In this document: positions 33,153-40,018 of the stretch, in pieces | Numbering within the stretch: the stretch's first letter is position 1 | Layout: each line of letters begins with the position of its first letter | Origin: Bacteroidota bacterium | GTDB lineage: Bacteria; Bacteroidota; Bacteroidia; Cytophagales; Cyclobacteriaceae | NCBI GenBank assembly: GCA_018267285.1 | Contig: JAFDYU010000013.1 | Span: 1 to 42,407, forward strand | DNA length: 42,407 nucleotides | Direction: 5' to 3' | Translations under genes and position numbers: made by a program | Notes under the pieces: generated by a model | The model's database searches: none | The model's input: only the letters and a program-made list of their open reading frames with translations | What the model was told of the DNA's origin: nothing

Positions 33153-33842
33153 TTACAGCAGTTGCTTAAGTTGAGTGAGTTTCCCGATCTCAAACGTAAC
33201 GGGCGAGTTGTGTTTTAAGTTCATGGGGTTGAAATAGACCGTGTCGATATGGGCGTTTTGTGCCCCGGCCATGTCGGTTAATAAATTGTCGCCAATCATT
33301 AAGGCATCCGGTGCCGAAAAGCCGTTTTGTTGTAACGCAAACTCAAAAATTTCTTTGGCCGGTTTTTTAAAACCCGCCCGTGCCGAGGTGATCACGTCTT
33401 TAAAATAATGTGTAATGCCCGAAGACGATAGTTTGGTCGATTGAATTTCGTCAAACCCGTTGGTTACAATCACCATGGGGTATTTTGGAAAAAGGTAATC
33501 TAAAATTTCGCGGCAGCCTTCCATCAGGTTTTTCTTTTTGGGAGAGTGAATCAAATAATCGTGCGATATCCGAAGCGATAGGCCGTAGTCATCTATCGAA
33601 TGTGTAAGCAAAATTTTATGAAACCTCTCGTTGCGTATGGCATCGCGGTGCAGCAGCCCCCGATCGTACAGATCCCACATTTCGTTATTGATCTTTTCAA
33701 AAGTGTTTATAAACTCTCGGTTGTCAATTCCTTTTTCCTGGAGTTGGTATTCGCGAAAGAGATCCGTTAGCGCTTCGCGAGAGTTGGTCTCATAATCCCA
33801 CAAGGTATGGTCTAAATCAAAAAGAAGGCATCGGTACTTCAC
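33153..33842 (-). CDS. yjjG: YjjG-type HAD pyrimidine 5'-nucleotidase
   Basis: This 229-residue cytoplasmic phosphatase of the HAD superfamily, YjjG branch, removes phosphate from noncanonical pyrimidine nucleotides and so cleans the pool. HAD motif I is FDLDHTLWDYETNS with Asp9 and Asp11, motif II is IVTNGFDEIQ (Thr in VTNG), the conserved Lys is in GFKKPAKEIFEF, and motif IV is MIGDNLLTDMAGA. The cap region is helical, as in YjjG. It starts 18 nt after the ArsR-family gene on the same strand, so the two are very likely co-transcribed. Confidence 0.92.
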   Translation of the reverse strand: MKYRCLLFDLDHTLWDYETNSREALTDLFREYQLQEKGIDNREFINTFEKINNEMWDLYDRGLLHRDAIRNERFHKILLTHSIDDYGLSLRISHDYLIHSPKKKNLMEGCREILDYLFPKYPMVIVTNGFDEIQSTKLSSSGITHYFKDVITSARAGFKKPAKEIFEFALQQNGFSAPDALMIGDNLLTDMAGAQNAHIDTVYFNPMNLKHNSPVTFEIGKLTQLKQLL

Positions 33843-33860
33843 AGGAATATTAGGTTAGAA

Positions 33861-34247
33861 TCAAGTATAACCGAGGGGTTTCATTTTAAATTTATTGAGG
33901 GTGAGTTCGCGGTTGGTGTAAAGCGTATGAAAAATCTGCTGATCTTTTTGAAGCACCGGGTCGCGCCTTAAAAACTGCAAAATCTGTTGAGCGATATCAA
34001 ACACTTCATCTTTTATCTGATAAAACATCCACTGATTGAATTTTCGCGAAGTGAGGATGCCCGAATTTTTCAGGTAGATCAGATGCCGCGAAGTTTTTGT
34101 TTGTGTAAACTCCAGAATGTGTTCGAGGTCGGTAATGCACATTTCGCCATTGGTCATGATCAGGTGTAGGATGCGCAAACGTGCGGTATCGCTACACGCC
34201 AAGAAAATTTGGGCACCGAGGTCGAGATTGAAATGTTTTAACCGCAC
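33861..34247 (-). CDS. ArsR-family winged-helix transcriptional regulator
   Basis: This 128-residue DNA-binding regulator has the ArsR fold: ARLRILHLIMTNGEMCITDLEHIL, the recognition helix TQTKTSRHLIYLKNSGIL and the wing TSRKFNQWMFYQIK. The position of the classical metal-binding ELCVCDL box reads EMCITDL, with only one Cys, so a metal-thiol switch like ArsR/SmtB is doubtful. The start is GTG at 34247; a TAA lies four codons upstream in frame and no ATG is available. It is followed by yjjG (18 nt). A perfect inverted repeat lies 11 nt upstream, overlapping the promoter, so the gene probably represses itself. A divergent carboxypeptidase-regulatory-like gene may be a second target. Confidence 0.88.
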   Translation of the reverse strand: MRLKHFNLDLGAQIFLACSDTARLRILHLIMTNGEMCITDLEHILEFTQTKTSRHLIYLKNSGILTSRKFNQWMFYQIKDEVFDIAQQILQFLRRDPVLQKDQQIFHTLYTNRELTLNKFKMKPLGYT

Positions 34248-34251
34248 AGCA

Positions 34252-34274
34252 CAAATTTATCAATGTTCATTGAT
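34252..34274 (-). promoter_or_regulatory. arsR-family promoter with perfect inverted-repeat operator
   Basis: The minus-strand -7 box TAAATTTG (34252-34259) matches TAnnTTTG exactly and ends 4 nt before the GTG, so the mRNA should be leaderless. Overlapping its outer end is ATCAATGTTCATTGAT (34259-34274), a perfect inverted repeat with 7-bp arms and a TT centre, between the -7 and -33 positions where a repressor would block transcription. Confidence 0.65.
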
Positions 34275-34336
34275 CCGTTGCCTATTATCATGGCTCTTTA
34301 CCTAAATTTTAGTTAGGCATCTAAACTTCAAATCCT

Positions 34337-34344
34337 TACCTTTG
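34337..34344 (+). promoter_or_regulatory. -7 box upstream of the carboxypeptidase-regulatory-like gene
   Basis: TACCTTTG matches TAnnTTTG exactly; transcription would start near 34350. Upstream at 34308-34325 lies an interrupted repeat TTTAG-N8-CTAAA, and overlapping it CCTAA-N7-TTAGG (34301-34317), possible regulator sites. Confidence 0.5.
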
Positions 34345-34362
34345 CAGGCTACGATAAATGAG

Positions 34363-34989
34363 GTGAAAAAGATTAGTTTGATTTTAGCACTCGGCTTGTT
34401 TTTTCTATTCGCGGCCGATAACGTTGCAGCACAATCCAAGCGTGTAATTCAACTTTCCGGTATTGTAACGGATACCGCAGGCTTATCGATTCCGGGTGTT
34501 CATTTTTATGTCCCCAAAGCGGGGCGGGGTACTTCTTCGCTCGGCAACGGATTTTTTTCTATGCCCCTGCTTGTGGGCGATACCGTGCAGATCAGTTGTG
34601 TTGGTTACAAACGACAAACCTATGTGGTGCCTGCCGATGCGAAAGAATTCACCTCCATTTTAGTTGAGATGCACACCAACGTTGAGTACCTGAAAGAAGT
34701 GGTTATCACCATGCCTACGGAAGAACTTTTTAAAGAGGCGGTGCTTGCACTAAATGTGCCCCTCGATGACACAGGCATTGATCCGAAACAACTAAACGCT
34801 GAGCTATTGGCTTTGATGGTGCGTACCACCCCCATGGATGGCAATGCCAACTACCGATATTATATGGACCAATACAGCAATTCGCTGGGCAATAAATTCC
34901 ATCCATTATACAATCCGTTTCTTAACCCCCTCAACTGGGTGAAGTTCATCAAGGACTTGAAAAAGAAAAAATACAGCAACAAGAATTAA
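34363..34989 (+). CDS. exported carboxypeptidase-regulatory-like domain protein
   Basis: This 208-residue exported protein has a signal peptide (MKKISLILALGLFFLF through about NVAAQ). A single CarboxypepD_reg-like domain follows at about 28-105 (SGIVTDTAGLSIPGVHFYV, GNGFFSMPLLVGDTVQISCVGYKRQT), ending at the strand VEYLKEVVITMP. This is the domain that opens many TonB receptors, but here no plug or barrel follows, only a further 90 residues of mixed helix and loop. The GTG at 34363 is preferred: it opens a proper signal peptide, while an in-frame TTG 21 nt earlier falls inside the -7 box. Function is unknown. Its last four bases overlap the end of the convergent LytTR gene. Confidence 0.78.
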   Translation: MKKISLILALGLFFLFAADNVAAQSKRVIQLSGIVTDTAGLSIPGVHFYVPKAGRGTSSLGNGFFSMPLLVGDTVQISCVGYKRQTYVVPADAKEFTSILVEMHTNVEYLKEVVITMPTEELFKEAVLALNVPLDDTGIDPKQLNAELLALMVRTTPMDGNANYRYYMDQYSNSLGNKFHPLYNPFLNPLNWVKFIKDLKKKKYSNKN

Positions 34990-35699
34990 TTTTTTTTCCC
35001 TTTCAACAAAATATCCATTACGTCCGCTTTCTTATCGCGGCTGATGGGCAGCGGTTTGCCGTTCACCATCAAGTCGTTGCCATCGATGGAACTGATTGCC
35101 CCCGCAGCTACAATATACGATTTGTGGATGCGGATAAAGCCGGGCATGGGCAATATTTCTTCGATTGCCTTCATCCGCATGAGCGTAATAAATTTTTGCG
35201 TGCGCGTGTGAACAACAACATAGTTCTCCATCCCCTCCACATACATCACGTCTTGGTAAAAGAGTTTTTCATAACGGTGATCGCATTTAATGAAAAAGAA
35301 ATCGGGTAGTTGCGACTCAGTGGTTTTGTTTTTAAGCAAATAAAAATCGCGTGCTTTGTTGGCTGATTTCAGCAACCGTTCGAACGGAAAAGGTTTAACG
35401 AGGTAATCCAGCACATCCAGTTCGTAACCTTCTAGAGCAAAATTGGGATAAGCGGTAGTCATAATAACCATAGGCGACTGTTTCAGAGATTTCAGAAATT
35501 CAATGCCTGTGATTTTGGGCATTTGAATATCGAGAAACATCAGGTCGATGGGTTGCTCGGCCAATATTTGATTTGCCTGAAGTGCATTTTCGCATACACC
35601 TGCAATCTTAATAAAGTCTATTTCGGCCAAATAAGTAAGCAGGCCGTCTCGCGCCAGCGGTTCGTCTTCCACCACTATCGTTTTAATTCCAAGACTCAT
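34986..35699 (-). CDS. LytTR-family response regulator
   Basis: This 237-residue two-component transcription factor has an N-terminal receiver (about 5-125) with the acidic pair Glu11/Asp12, phospho-acceptor Asp57 (LMFLDIQMPKITG), a conserved Thr (MTTAYP) and Lys (LVKPFPFERL). The C-terminal LytTR DNA-binding domain (about 138-237) has the YVEGMENYVVVHT and FIRIHKSYIV segments. It is encoded immediately after the LytS-like kinase with a 4-nt overlap (35696-35699), so the two form a cognate pair on one transcript. Its target promoters are unknown; only one LytTR half-site-like sequence (minus ACAGTTCGT, 36775-36783) was seen nearby. Confidence 0.95.
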   Translation of the reverse strand: MSLGIKTIVVEDEPLARDGLLTYLAEIDFIKIAGVCENALQANQILAEQPIDLMFLDIQMPKITGIEFLKSLKQSPMVIMTTAYPNFALEGYELDVLDYLVKPFPFERLLKSANKARDFYLLKNKTTESQLPDFFFIKCDHRYEKLFYQDVMYVEGMENYVVVHTRTQKFITLMRMKAIEEILPMPGFIRIHKSYIVAAGAISSIDGNDLMVNGKPLPISRDKKADVMDILLKGKKN

Positions 35700-36727
35700 G
35701 CCACCTGTAGTGAGAGCATAACTTTGTACGTACCGGGCCGTTCCACAATATTGAGTGTGTGCTTTTCGGGGTAGATCAATTCCAATCTTCGTTTAACATT
35801 TTTATGACCGATACCTCCGGGAGTTATCCGCACCAGATTATCGGTGGTATTGAAAAAATGGGCATGCAGGTGGTTGTCTTCGTGCCACATTTTTACAATA
35901 ATTTTGTTTTCAGACTCCGAAAAATTAGAGACATATTTAAACGTATTTTCAAGAAACGGAATCAGGAGGAATGGCGCCAACTGAAACCCTTGAAGATTAT
36001 TTGAGGTTTGAAAATCTACTTTGGTTTTATTTCCTTTTCGTATGGCTTCCAGTGCCACAAAGTTGTGCAGGTATTCCACTTCTTTTTCAATGTTTATTTT
36101 TTCATCGGTGCAATCGTACAACTGAAACCGCAGTAAATCGGACAACTGAATAAGCGTATCGGCCGCCTGCGTAGGGTCTTTCTTTATCAGAAAATAAATG
36201 CTGTTGATGGCATTGAACAGAAAGTGTGGGTTTACCTGTGCCTTAAGGTACTGCAACTCCGATTCCATCCGTTGTTTATCCAATTCAATAGCGAGGCGGT
36301 CGGCTTTTATTTTATCCGTTAACATTTTAATAGCACACAGCACACCCGTTACCGACAGGATAGAAAAAAAAGCAACGAAAAAGATAAATAATATATTGTC
36401 GGCAATCTCCTGGTTAAACTCTTTAAACAAAAAATGCATGTAAACCGAAAGCCCGGAAGAAAACACCAGCACAACCAACAAAAAGCTTAGCGCAAATTTT
36501 CCGTACTTACGCGTATGTAGGTATTTTGGAAATACGTAGTAGCCGATAATATAAAATGTGGAAGCGTTAAAGAAGAAATAAACAGAAGTAACGCCAACCA
36601 GCTTCCATACGTTTGCATAGAAATCTTTGTACAACAGAATGAAAAAAATAAAGTACCCCGCCCACAACAGCACATGGTGTACTTTGTATCGGTAAAGTTT
36701 AACCCAAAATGAATTTGAATTATTCAT
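35696..36727 (-). CDS. LytS-like sensor histidine kinase (His_kinase/PF06580 type)
   Basis: This 343-residue membrane kinase has four TM helices in the first 140 residues, with short loops and no extracellular sensor domain. A linker helix (IKADRLAIELDKQRMESELQ) leads to the phospho-acceptor block LKAQVNPHFLFNAINSIYFLI (His168) and to an ATPase end with FLLIPFLENTFKY and GGIGHKNVKRRLELIYP. The ATG at 36727 is chosen; a TTG three codons earlier lies inside the promoter box. The -7 box ends 6 nt before the ATG, predicting a leaderless transcript. With no large sensor domain the signal is probably membrane-borne or a small peptide. The kinase is coupled to the LytTR regulator. Confidence 0.93.
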   Translation of the reverse strand: MNNSNSFWVKLYRYKVHHVLLWAGYFIFFILLYKDFYANVWKLVGVTSVYFFFNASTFYIIGYYVFPKYLHTRKYGKFALSFLLVVLVFSSGLSVYMHFLFKEFNQEIADNILFIFFVAFFSILSVTGVLCAIKMLTDKIKADRLAIELDKQRMESELQYLKAQVNPHFLFNAINSIYFLIKKDPTQAADTLIQLSDLLRFQLYDCTDEKINIEKEVEYLHNFVALEAIRKGNKTKVDFQTSNNLQGFQLAPFLLIPFLENTFKYVSNFSESENKIIVKMWHEDNHLHAHFFNTTDNLVRITPGGIGHKNVKRRLELIYPEKHTLNIVERPGTYKVMLSLQVA

Positions 36728-36733
36728 TGTGTA

Positions 36734-36741
36734 CAAAAATA
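36734..36741 (-). promoter_or_regulatory. -7 box, predicted leaderless start of the LytS-like kinase
   Basis: The minus-strand sequence TATTTTTG matches TAnnTTTG exactly and ends 6 nt before the ATG at 36727. Transcription would begin at or next to the start codon. Confidence 0.5.
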
Positions 36742-36749
36742 AAAAACAA

Positions 36750-36809
36750 ATGGGAGGATTTGTTTCATTTATTGACGAACTGTTTAAATGGATTGACCAA
36801 GTGCAGTAG
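36750..36809 (+). CDS. possible 19-residue amphipathic peptide (candidate only)
   Basis: An ATG at 36750 opens 19 codons ending in TAG and encodes MGGFVSFIDELFKWIDQVQ. Hydrophobic residues at 4, 5, 7, 8, 11, 12, 14, 15 and 18 and polar ones at 6, 9, 10, 13, 16 and 17 give a very clean amphipathic helix of the type seen in delta-toxin-like peptides. It is divergent from the LytS/LytTR pair in a 210-nt gap. I found no consensus promoter before it, and a frame this short can arise by chance, so it is a hypothesis. The rest of the gap (36810-36946) holds nothing I recognise. Confidence 0.28.
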   Translation: MGGFVSFIDELFKWIDQVQ

Positions 36810-36946
36810 TAAGAAATAGTTTAGAGATTTTCTTTAAAAAAAAATTTACAAACGATTCTCTTCCGGTTGTCAACCAATTCAGACGAGTGGTCAAAACTAT
36901 TTTTCCAATTCCGCCTCGGTTCGTTCATTCGAGAAAAATAAAACCA

Positions 36947-37795
36947 ATGAAAAAATTAGCAACACTTTTTGTGTCGGTTGTTTTTGTATGGCAGGCACAA
37001 GCGCAACAATTATTTACTGCAAAAGTCAGTGGGCAAGGTAAGCCTCTGATTTTGATACACGGACTTTATTGCTCGGGCGATGTTTGGAAAGAAACCGTAG
37101 AGCATTTAAAAGACCGCTACGAATGCCACGTGCTCACGCTGGCGGGCTTTGGCGGAAATGCACCAAAATTAAGCGATCATTTTCTGCAAAGCGTGAAAGA
37201 CGATGTAATTGCGTATTCTAAAAAACTTAACAAACCAGTGTTGATCGGCCACAGCATGGGTGCTTTTATTTCGTTGTGGGCCGGGGCAACTTCACCGAAC
37301 ACATTTGATAAAATCATTGCCGTGGATGGAGTGCCCTTCTTGCCCGAATTGTTTATGCCCGGCTCCACCCCCGAAACTTCGAAGCCGATGGCCAATGCGG
37401 CCAAAGCCCGGATGGTAAATCAAACACCTGCACAAATTGAAGAAGGTCAAAAACAATATTTGCCCATGATGATCTCCAATGCGGATCGCATCAATCAGGT
37501 TGTAAAAATTGCAATTACAGCCGATGCAAATACGCAGGCCGAAGTGATGTACGAAATGTACACAACCGACTTGCGCAAAGCGGTTGCTCAAACTGACTGC
37601 CCCGTATTGTTTATGGGTACTTGGATTGCCTACAAACAATATGGTGTAACACACGAAAGTATCGCCAAAACGTATGAAGCACAATTTGCCGGAGTGAAGA
37701 ATCACAAAATTGAGATTTCAGATACCGCCAAGCATTTTATTTTTTATGATGACCCTGCTTGGTTCAATGAAAAACTGGACAACTTTTTAAAATAG
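36947..37795 (+). CDS. exported alpha/beta hydrolase
   Basis: This 282-residue hydrolase has a signal peptide (MKKLATLFVSVVFVWQAQAQ). The start at 36947 is preferred over an in-frame ATG 60 nt earlier because it opens this signal directly. The oxyanion-hole loop HGLYCSG is at 39-45, and the nucleophile elbow GHSMGA has Ser103. The catalytic His is most likely in AKHFIFYDDP near the C-terminus, with Asp candidates in the LFMGTW strand region. The substrate (ester, lactone or peptide bond) cannot be told. The gene stands alone, ends in a strong intrinsic terminator and is convergent with ssb. Confidence 0.88.
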   Translation: MKKLATLFVSVVFVWQAQAQQLFTAKVSGQGKPLILIHGLYCSGDVWKETVEHLKDRYECHVLTLAGFGGNAPKLSDHFLQSVKDDVIAYSKKLNKPVLIGHSMGAFISLWAGATSPNTFDKIIAVDGVPFLPELFMPGSTPETSKPMANAAKARMVNQTPAQIEEGQKQYLPMMISNADRINQVVKIAITADANTQAEVMYEMYTTDLRKAVAQTDCPVLFMGTWIAYKQYGVTHESIAKTYEAQFAGVKNHKIEISDTAKHFIFYDDPAWFNEKLDNFLK

Positions 37796-37818
37796 ATTGA
37801 AGTGTTAAACGTATCAAG

Positions 37819-37858
37819 AGCAGCAAGCTGAGGAAATCCACAGCTTGCTGCTTTTTAT
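37819..37858 (+). terminator. intrinsic terminator of the alpha/beta hydrolase gene
   Basis: A perfect 12-bp stem AGCAGCAAGCTG/CAGCTTGCTGCT with a 10-nt loop is followed by a T-rich run from 37852. It ends just before the stop of convergent ssb; no T-run serves the minus strand. Confidence 0.92.
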
Positions 37859-37860
37859 TT

Positions 37861-38196
37861 TTACTGTTTTCCGCCAAGCATCACCAAATCATTCACATTA
37901 ATTTCGGTTATGAAGCGCTTTTCGCCTTTGTCGGTTTCGTACACACGATGTACCAGCTTGCCTTCTACGGCTACTTCGCTTCCTTTTTTCAAGAACTTAC
38001 CGGCCACTTCCGCAAGCTTGCCCCAAATCACAAGATTATGCCATTGTGTGTCTTCCACTTTTTCTCCTTTTTGGTTTTTGTAGGCATCGGTGGTGGCGAT
38101 TGAAAAGGCCGTTTTCTTTTTGTCGCCAAAAGTTTTCACTTCGGGGTCTTTCCCTAATCGGCCGATCAGTTGTACGCTGTTTCTTAAACTTTTCAT
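37861..38196 (-). CDS. ssb: single-stranded DNA-binding protein lacking the acidic tail
   Basis: This 111-residue OB-fold protein binds single-stranded DNA. Family features are SVQLIGRLGKDPEV, TAFSIATTDAYKN, DTQWHNLVIWGKLAEVAGKFLKKGSEVAVEGKLVHR and the closing ITEINVNDLVMLG strand. The ATG at 38196 (MKSLRNSVQL) is preferred over one nine codons earlier, since it matches the usual N-terminus. The protein ends at GGKQ directly after the OB fold: the Gly/Pro-rich linker and the acidic DDDIPF-type tip, which recruits repair and replication proteins in full-length SSB, are absent. It is therefore probably a secondary SSB. A one-mismatch -7 box (minus CACCTTTG, 38266-38273) lies 69 nt upstream. Confidence 0.9.
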   Translation of the reverse strand: MKSLRNSVQLIGRLGKDPEVKTFGDKKKTAFSIATTDAYKNQKGEKVEDTQWHNLVIWGKLAEVAGKFLKKGSEVAVEGKLVHRVYETDKGEKRFITEINVNDLVMLGGKQ

Positions 38197-38323
38197 AGTT
38201 GTTGTATTTAAATTGTTTAACATGATTTACAATGAGTGACTACGATTTTTGTTTCGTTGACAGTGCAAAGGTGTAGGGTGGAAAAGGAGCTACCTGTTTT
38301 TTAATCGGCTACTTACGATTATA

Positions 38324-38343
38324 TATATTTGTAAACGTTTAAA
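38324..38343 (+). promoter_or_regulatory. -7 box with LacI-type operator-like palindrome before the tannase-family gene
   Basis: TATATTTG (38324-38331) matches TAnnTTTG exactly. Overlapping its end is TGTAAACGTTTAAA (38330-38343), a CG-centred palindrome (perfect over TAAACGTTTA) that differs by one base from the TGTAAACGTTTACA operator of many LacI-family repressors. It would sit on the transcription start. The remaining gap (38197-38405) shows nothing else I can name. Confidence 0.5.
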
Positions 38344-38405
38344 AACTGTTAATAGGGCTTCATAAAATCGTGGTAACTTCATGCAAACATTCAAACCATC
38401 CCAAA

Positions 38406-39935
38406 ATGAAAATCACCACATTCCTATTCGCACTAATTTTCGGATTTATTCCATTGATTCTTTCAGGTCAAAGTTTAACCGGCAAAAAGACCTGCATCTC
38501 CTTTGAAAAGCTAAAAGAACTTCAACTGCCCGATGTCTCTATTTTAAAAATTGAATCACTGCCAAGCGACACTAATGTTAATGTGCCGTTCTGTCGGGTA
38601 CAGGGAAAGATCAGCAAAGAAATAAATTTTGAATTGCTGGTACCACAGCAATGGAACGGAAGATTTTTAATGTCTGGAAATGGGGGGTTTGCAGGAAGTA
38701 TTCAAAATAAATTAAAAAGTTATGTGAACGAAGGATTTGCGGTTGCAGGTACCGATACGGGCCACCAAGGTTTTGAATTGCTCGCTGACTGGGCGCTTAA
38801 CAACATGGAACGACAACTAAACTTTGGGCGGTTAGCCATCCACCGAACAACTGTAGTAAGCAAATCCATTTTAAACACATTATATTGTACCTATCCTCGT
38901 TACTCATATTTTCTGGGTTGTTCAAGAGGTGGCGGCCAAGCTATGGTAGAGGCGCAATTTTATCCCGATGATTTTAATGGTATTGTAGCAGGTGCTCCTG
39001 CATTTAACTGGCCTGCCTTTGGCGCACAGTTTATTCGGGGTAGCCAAAATAATTATCCCAATCCGGCTGACGTAAGCAAGCCGGTTATCACAACTGAAAA
39101 TTTGAAACTACTTCAAGATTATGTCTTACGTCAATGCGACAATATCGATGGTGTGAGCGACCGCATAATAAACGACCCGAGAGATTGCACAATTGATTTT
39201 TCTGCATTACCACTTTGCCCCAACAACAAGCCGGGAGTTTCCTGTTTCACGCAAGAACAAATAAAAGCCATTAAATCTATATATAGCCCGTTGTTAGTCA
39301 ACAACGAACAAGTTTACCCGGGGTTTCCGGTAGGCCTTGAAGCAGAGGCAGGATCATGGGATGTATGGATTAGCGGAACAAGTCCATTTATGCAAAAAGC
39401 CCCAAGCCTACAATATATGTTTGGCACGAACATGTTTAAGTATTTGGTTTACAATAATTCAACTTGGGATTACAGCACTTATGATTTTAAAAACTTCTTT
39501 GAGGAGACAAAATATTCTTCTGCCTACCTTGATGCCACCCAGACCGACTACAGTGGGCTTAAAAAAGCTAAAGGTAAAATGATTATGTACCACGGTTGGA
39601 ACGATCCTGCTCTTTCTGCTTATGCAACAATTCAGCATTACGAAGAGGCCGCCCAAAAAGATAAAGACTTACCATCTTACATCCGCCTCTTTTTATTACC
39701 GGGAGTCCTCCATTGTAACGGAGGAACAGGACCTGACAATATAGACTGGGTTAAACTAATTCAGGATTGGGTAGAAAACGAAAAAGCCCCCGAGCGAATC
39801 GTTCTTTCTAAACTGGACAATGGAAAAACCATAATGACCCGCCCTGTTTTTCCTTTTCCTAAAATGACAATCTATACCGGCCGAGGAGATACAAATCTGG
39901 AACAAAATTTTGAGGTTAAACCAAATAAAAAATAA
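38406..39935 (+). CDS. secreted tannase / feruloyl-esterase family hydrolase
   Basis: This 509-residue esterase is exported by a signal peptide (MKITTFLFALIFGFIPLILSGQ). The ATG at 38406 is preferred since it opens this peptide. The CS-D-HC motif of the family is complete: Cys172-Ser173 (LGCSRGGGQA), Asp400 (HGWNDPALS) and His436-Cys437 (VLHCNGGTG), with the two Cys expected to form the disulfide that joins the catalytic residues. A calcium-loop-like segment CDNIDGVSDRIINDPRDC is at 244-261. Such enzymes cut ester bonds of gallate, ferulate or related plant phenolics or of terephthalate esters; the exact substrate is unknown. The gene has its own promoter and a LacI-like operator. Confidence 0.93.
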   Translation: MKITTFLFALIFGFIPLILSGQSLTGKKTCISFEKLKELQLPDVSILKIESLPSDTNVNVPFCRVQGKISKEINFELLVPQQWNGRFLMSGNGGFAGSIQNKLKSYVNEGFAVAGTDTGHQGFELLADWALNNMERQLNFGRLAIHRTTVVSKSILNTLYCTYPRYSYFLGCSRGGGQAMVEAQFYPDDFNGIVAGAPAFNWPAFGAQFIRGSQNNYPNPADVSKPVITTENLKLLQDYVLRQCDNIDGVSDRIINDPRDCTIDFSALPLCPNNKPGVSCFTQEQIKAIKSIYSPLLVNNEQVYPGFPVGLEAEAGSWDVWISGTSPFMQKAPSLQYMFGTNMFKYLVYNNSTWDYSTYDFKNFFEETKYSSAYLDATQTDYSGLKKAKGKMIMYHGWNDPALSAYATIQHYEEAAQKDKDLPSYIRLFLLPGVLHCNGGTGPDNIDWVKLIQDWVENEKAPERIVLSKLDNGKTIMTRPVFPFPKMTIYTGRGDTNLEQNFEVKPNKK

Positions 39936-39985
39936 AATGGACATTACTCAGTAGTAATACTATAATATTTTCAGACCTAAAAGTG

Positions 39986-39993
39986 TAAATTTG
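39986..39993 (+). promoter_or_regulatory. -7 promoter box for paaC
   Basis: TAAATTTG matches TAnnTTTG exactly and ends 25 nt before the paaC ATG. No clear -33 element is seen. Confidence 0.45.
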
Positions 39994-40018
39994 AACAATA
40001 CTAATTGAATGTGCTGAC

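Noticed and set aside
34342-34362. TTG start for the carboxypeptidase-regulatory-like gene
   Set aside because: The codon forms part of the -7 box TACCTTTG, so it would lie upstream of the transcript start; the GTG at 34363 opens a proper signal peptide.
36887-36946. Upstream ATG for the alpha/beta hydrolase
   Set aside because: It adds 20 residues before a complete signal peptide; the ATG at 36947 is the better start.
38370-38405. Upstream start for the tannase-family gene
   Set aside because: It adds 12 residues before a complete signal peptide beginning at the ATG at 38406.
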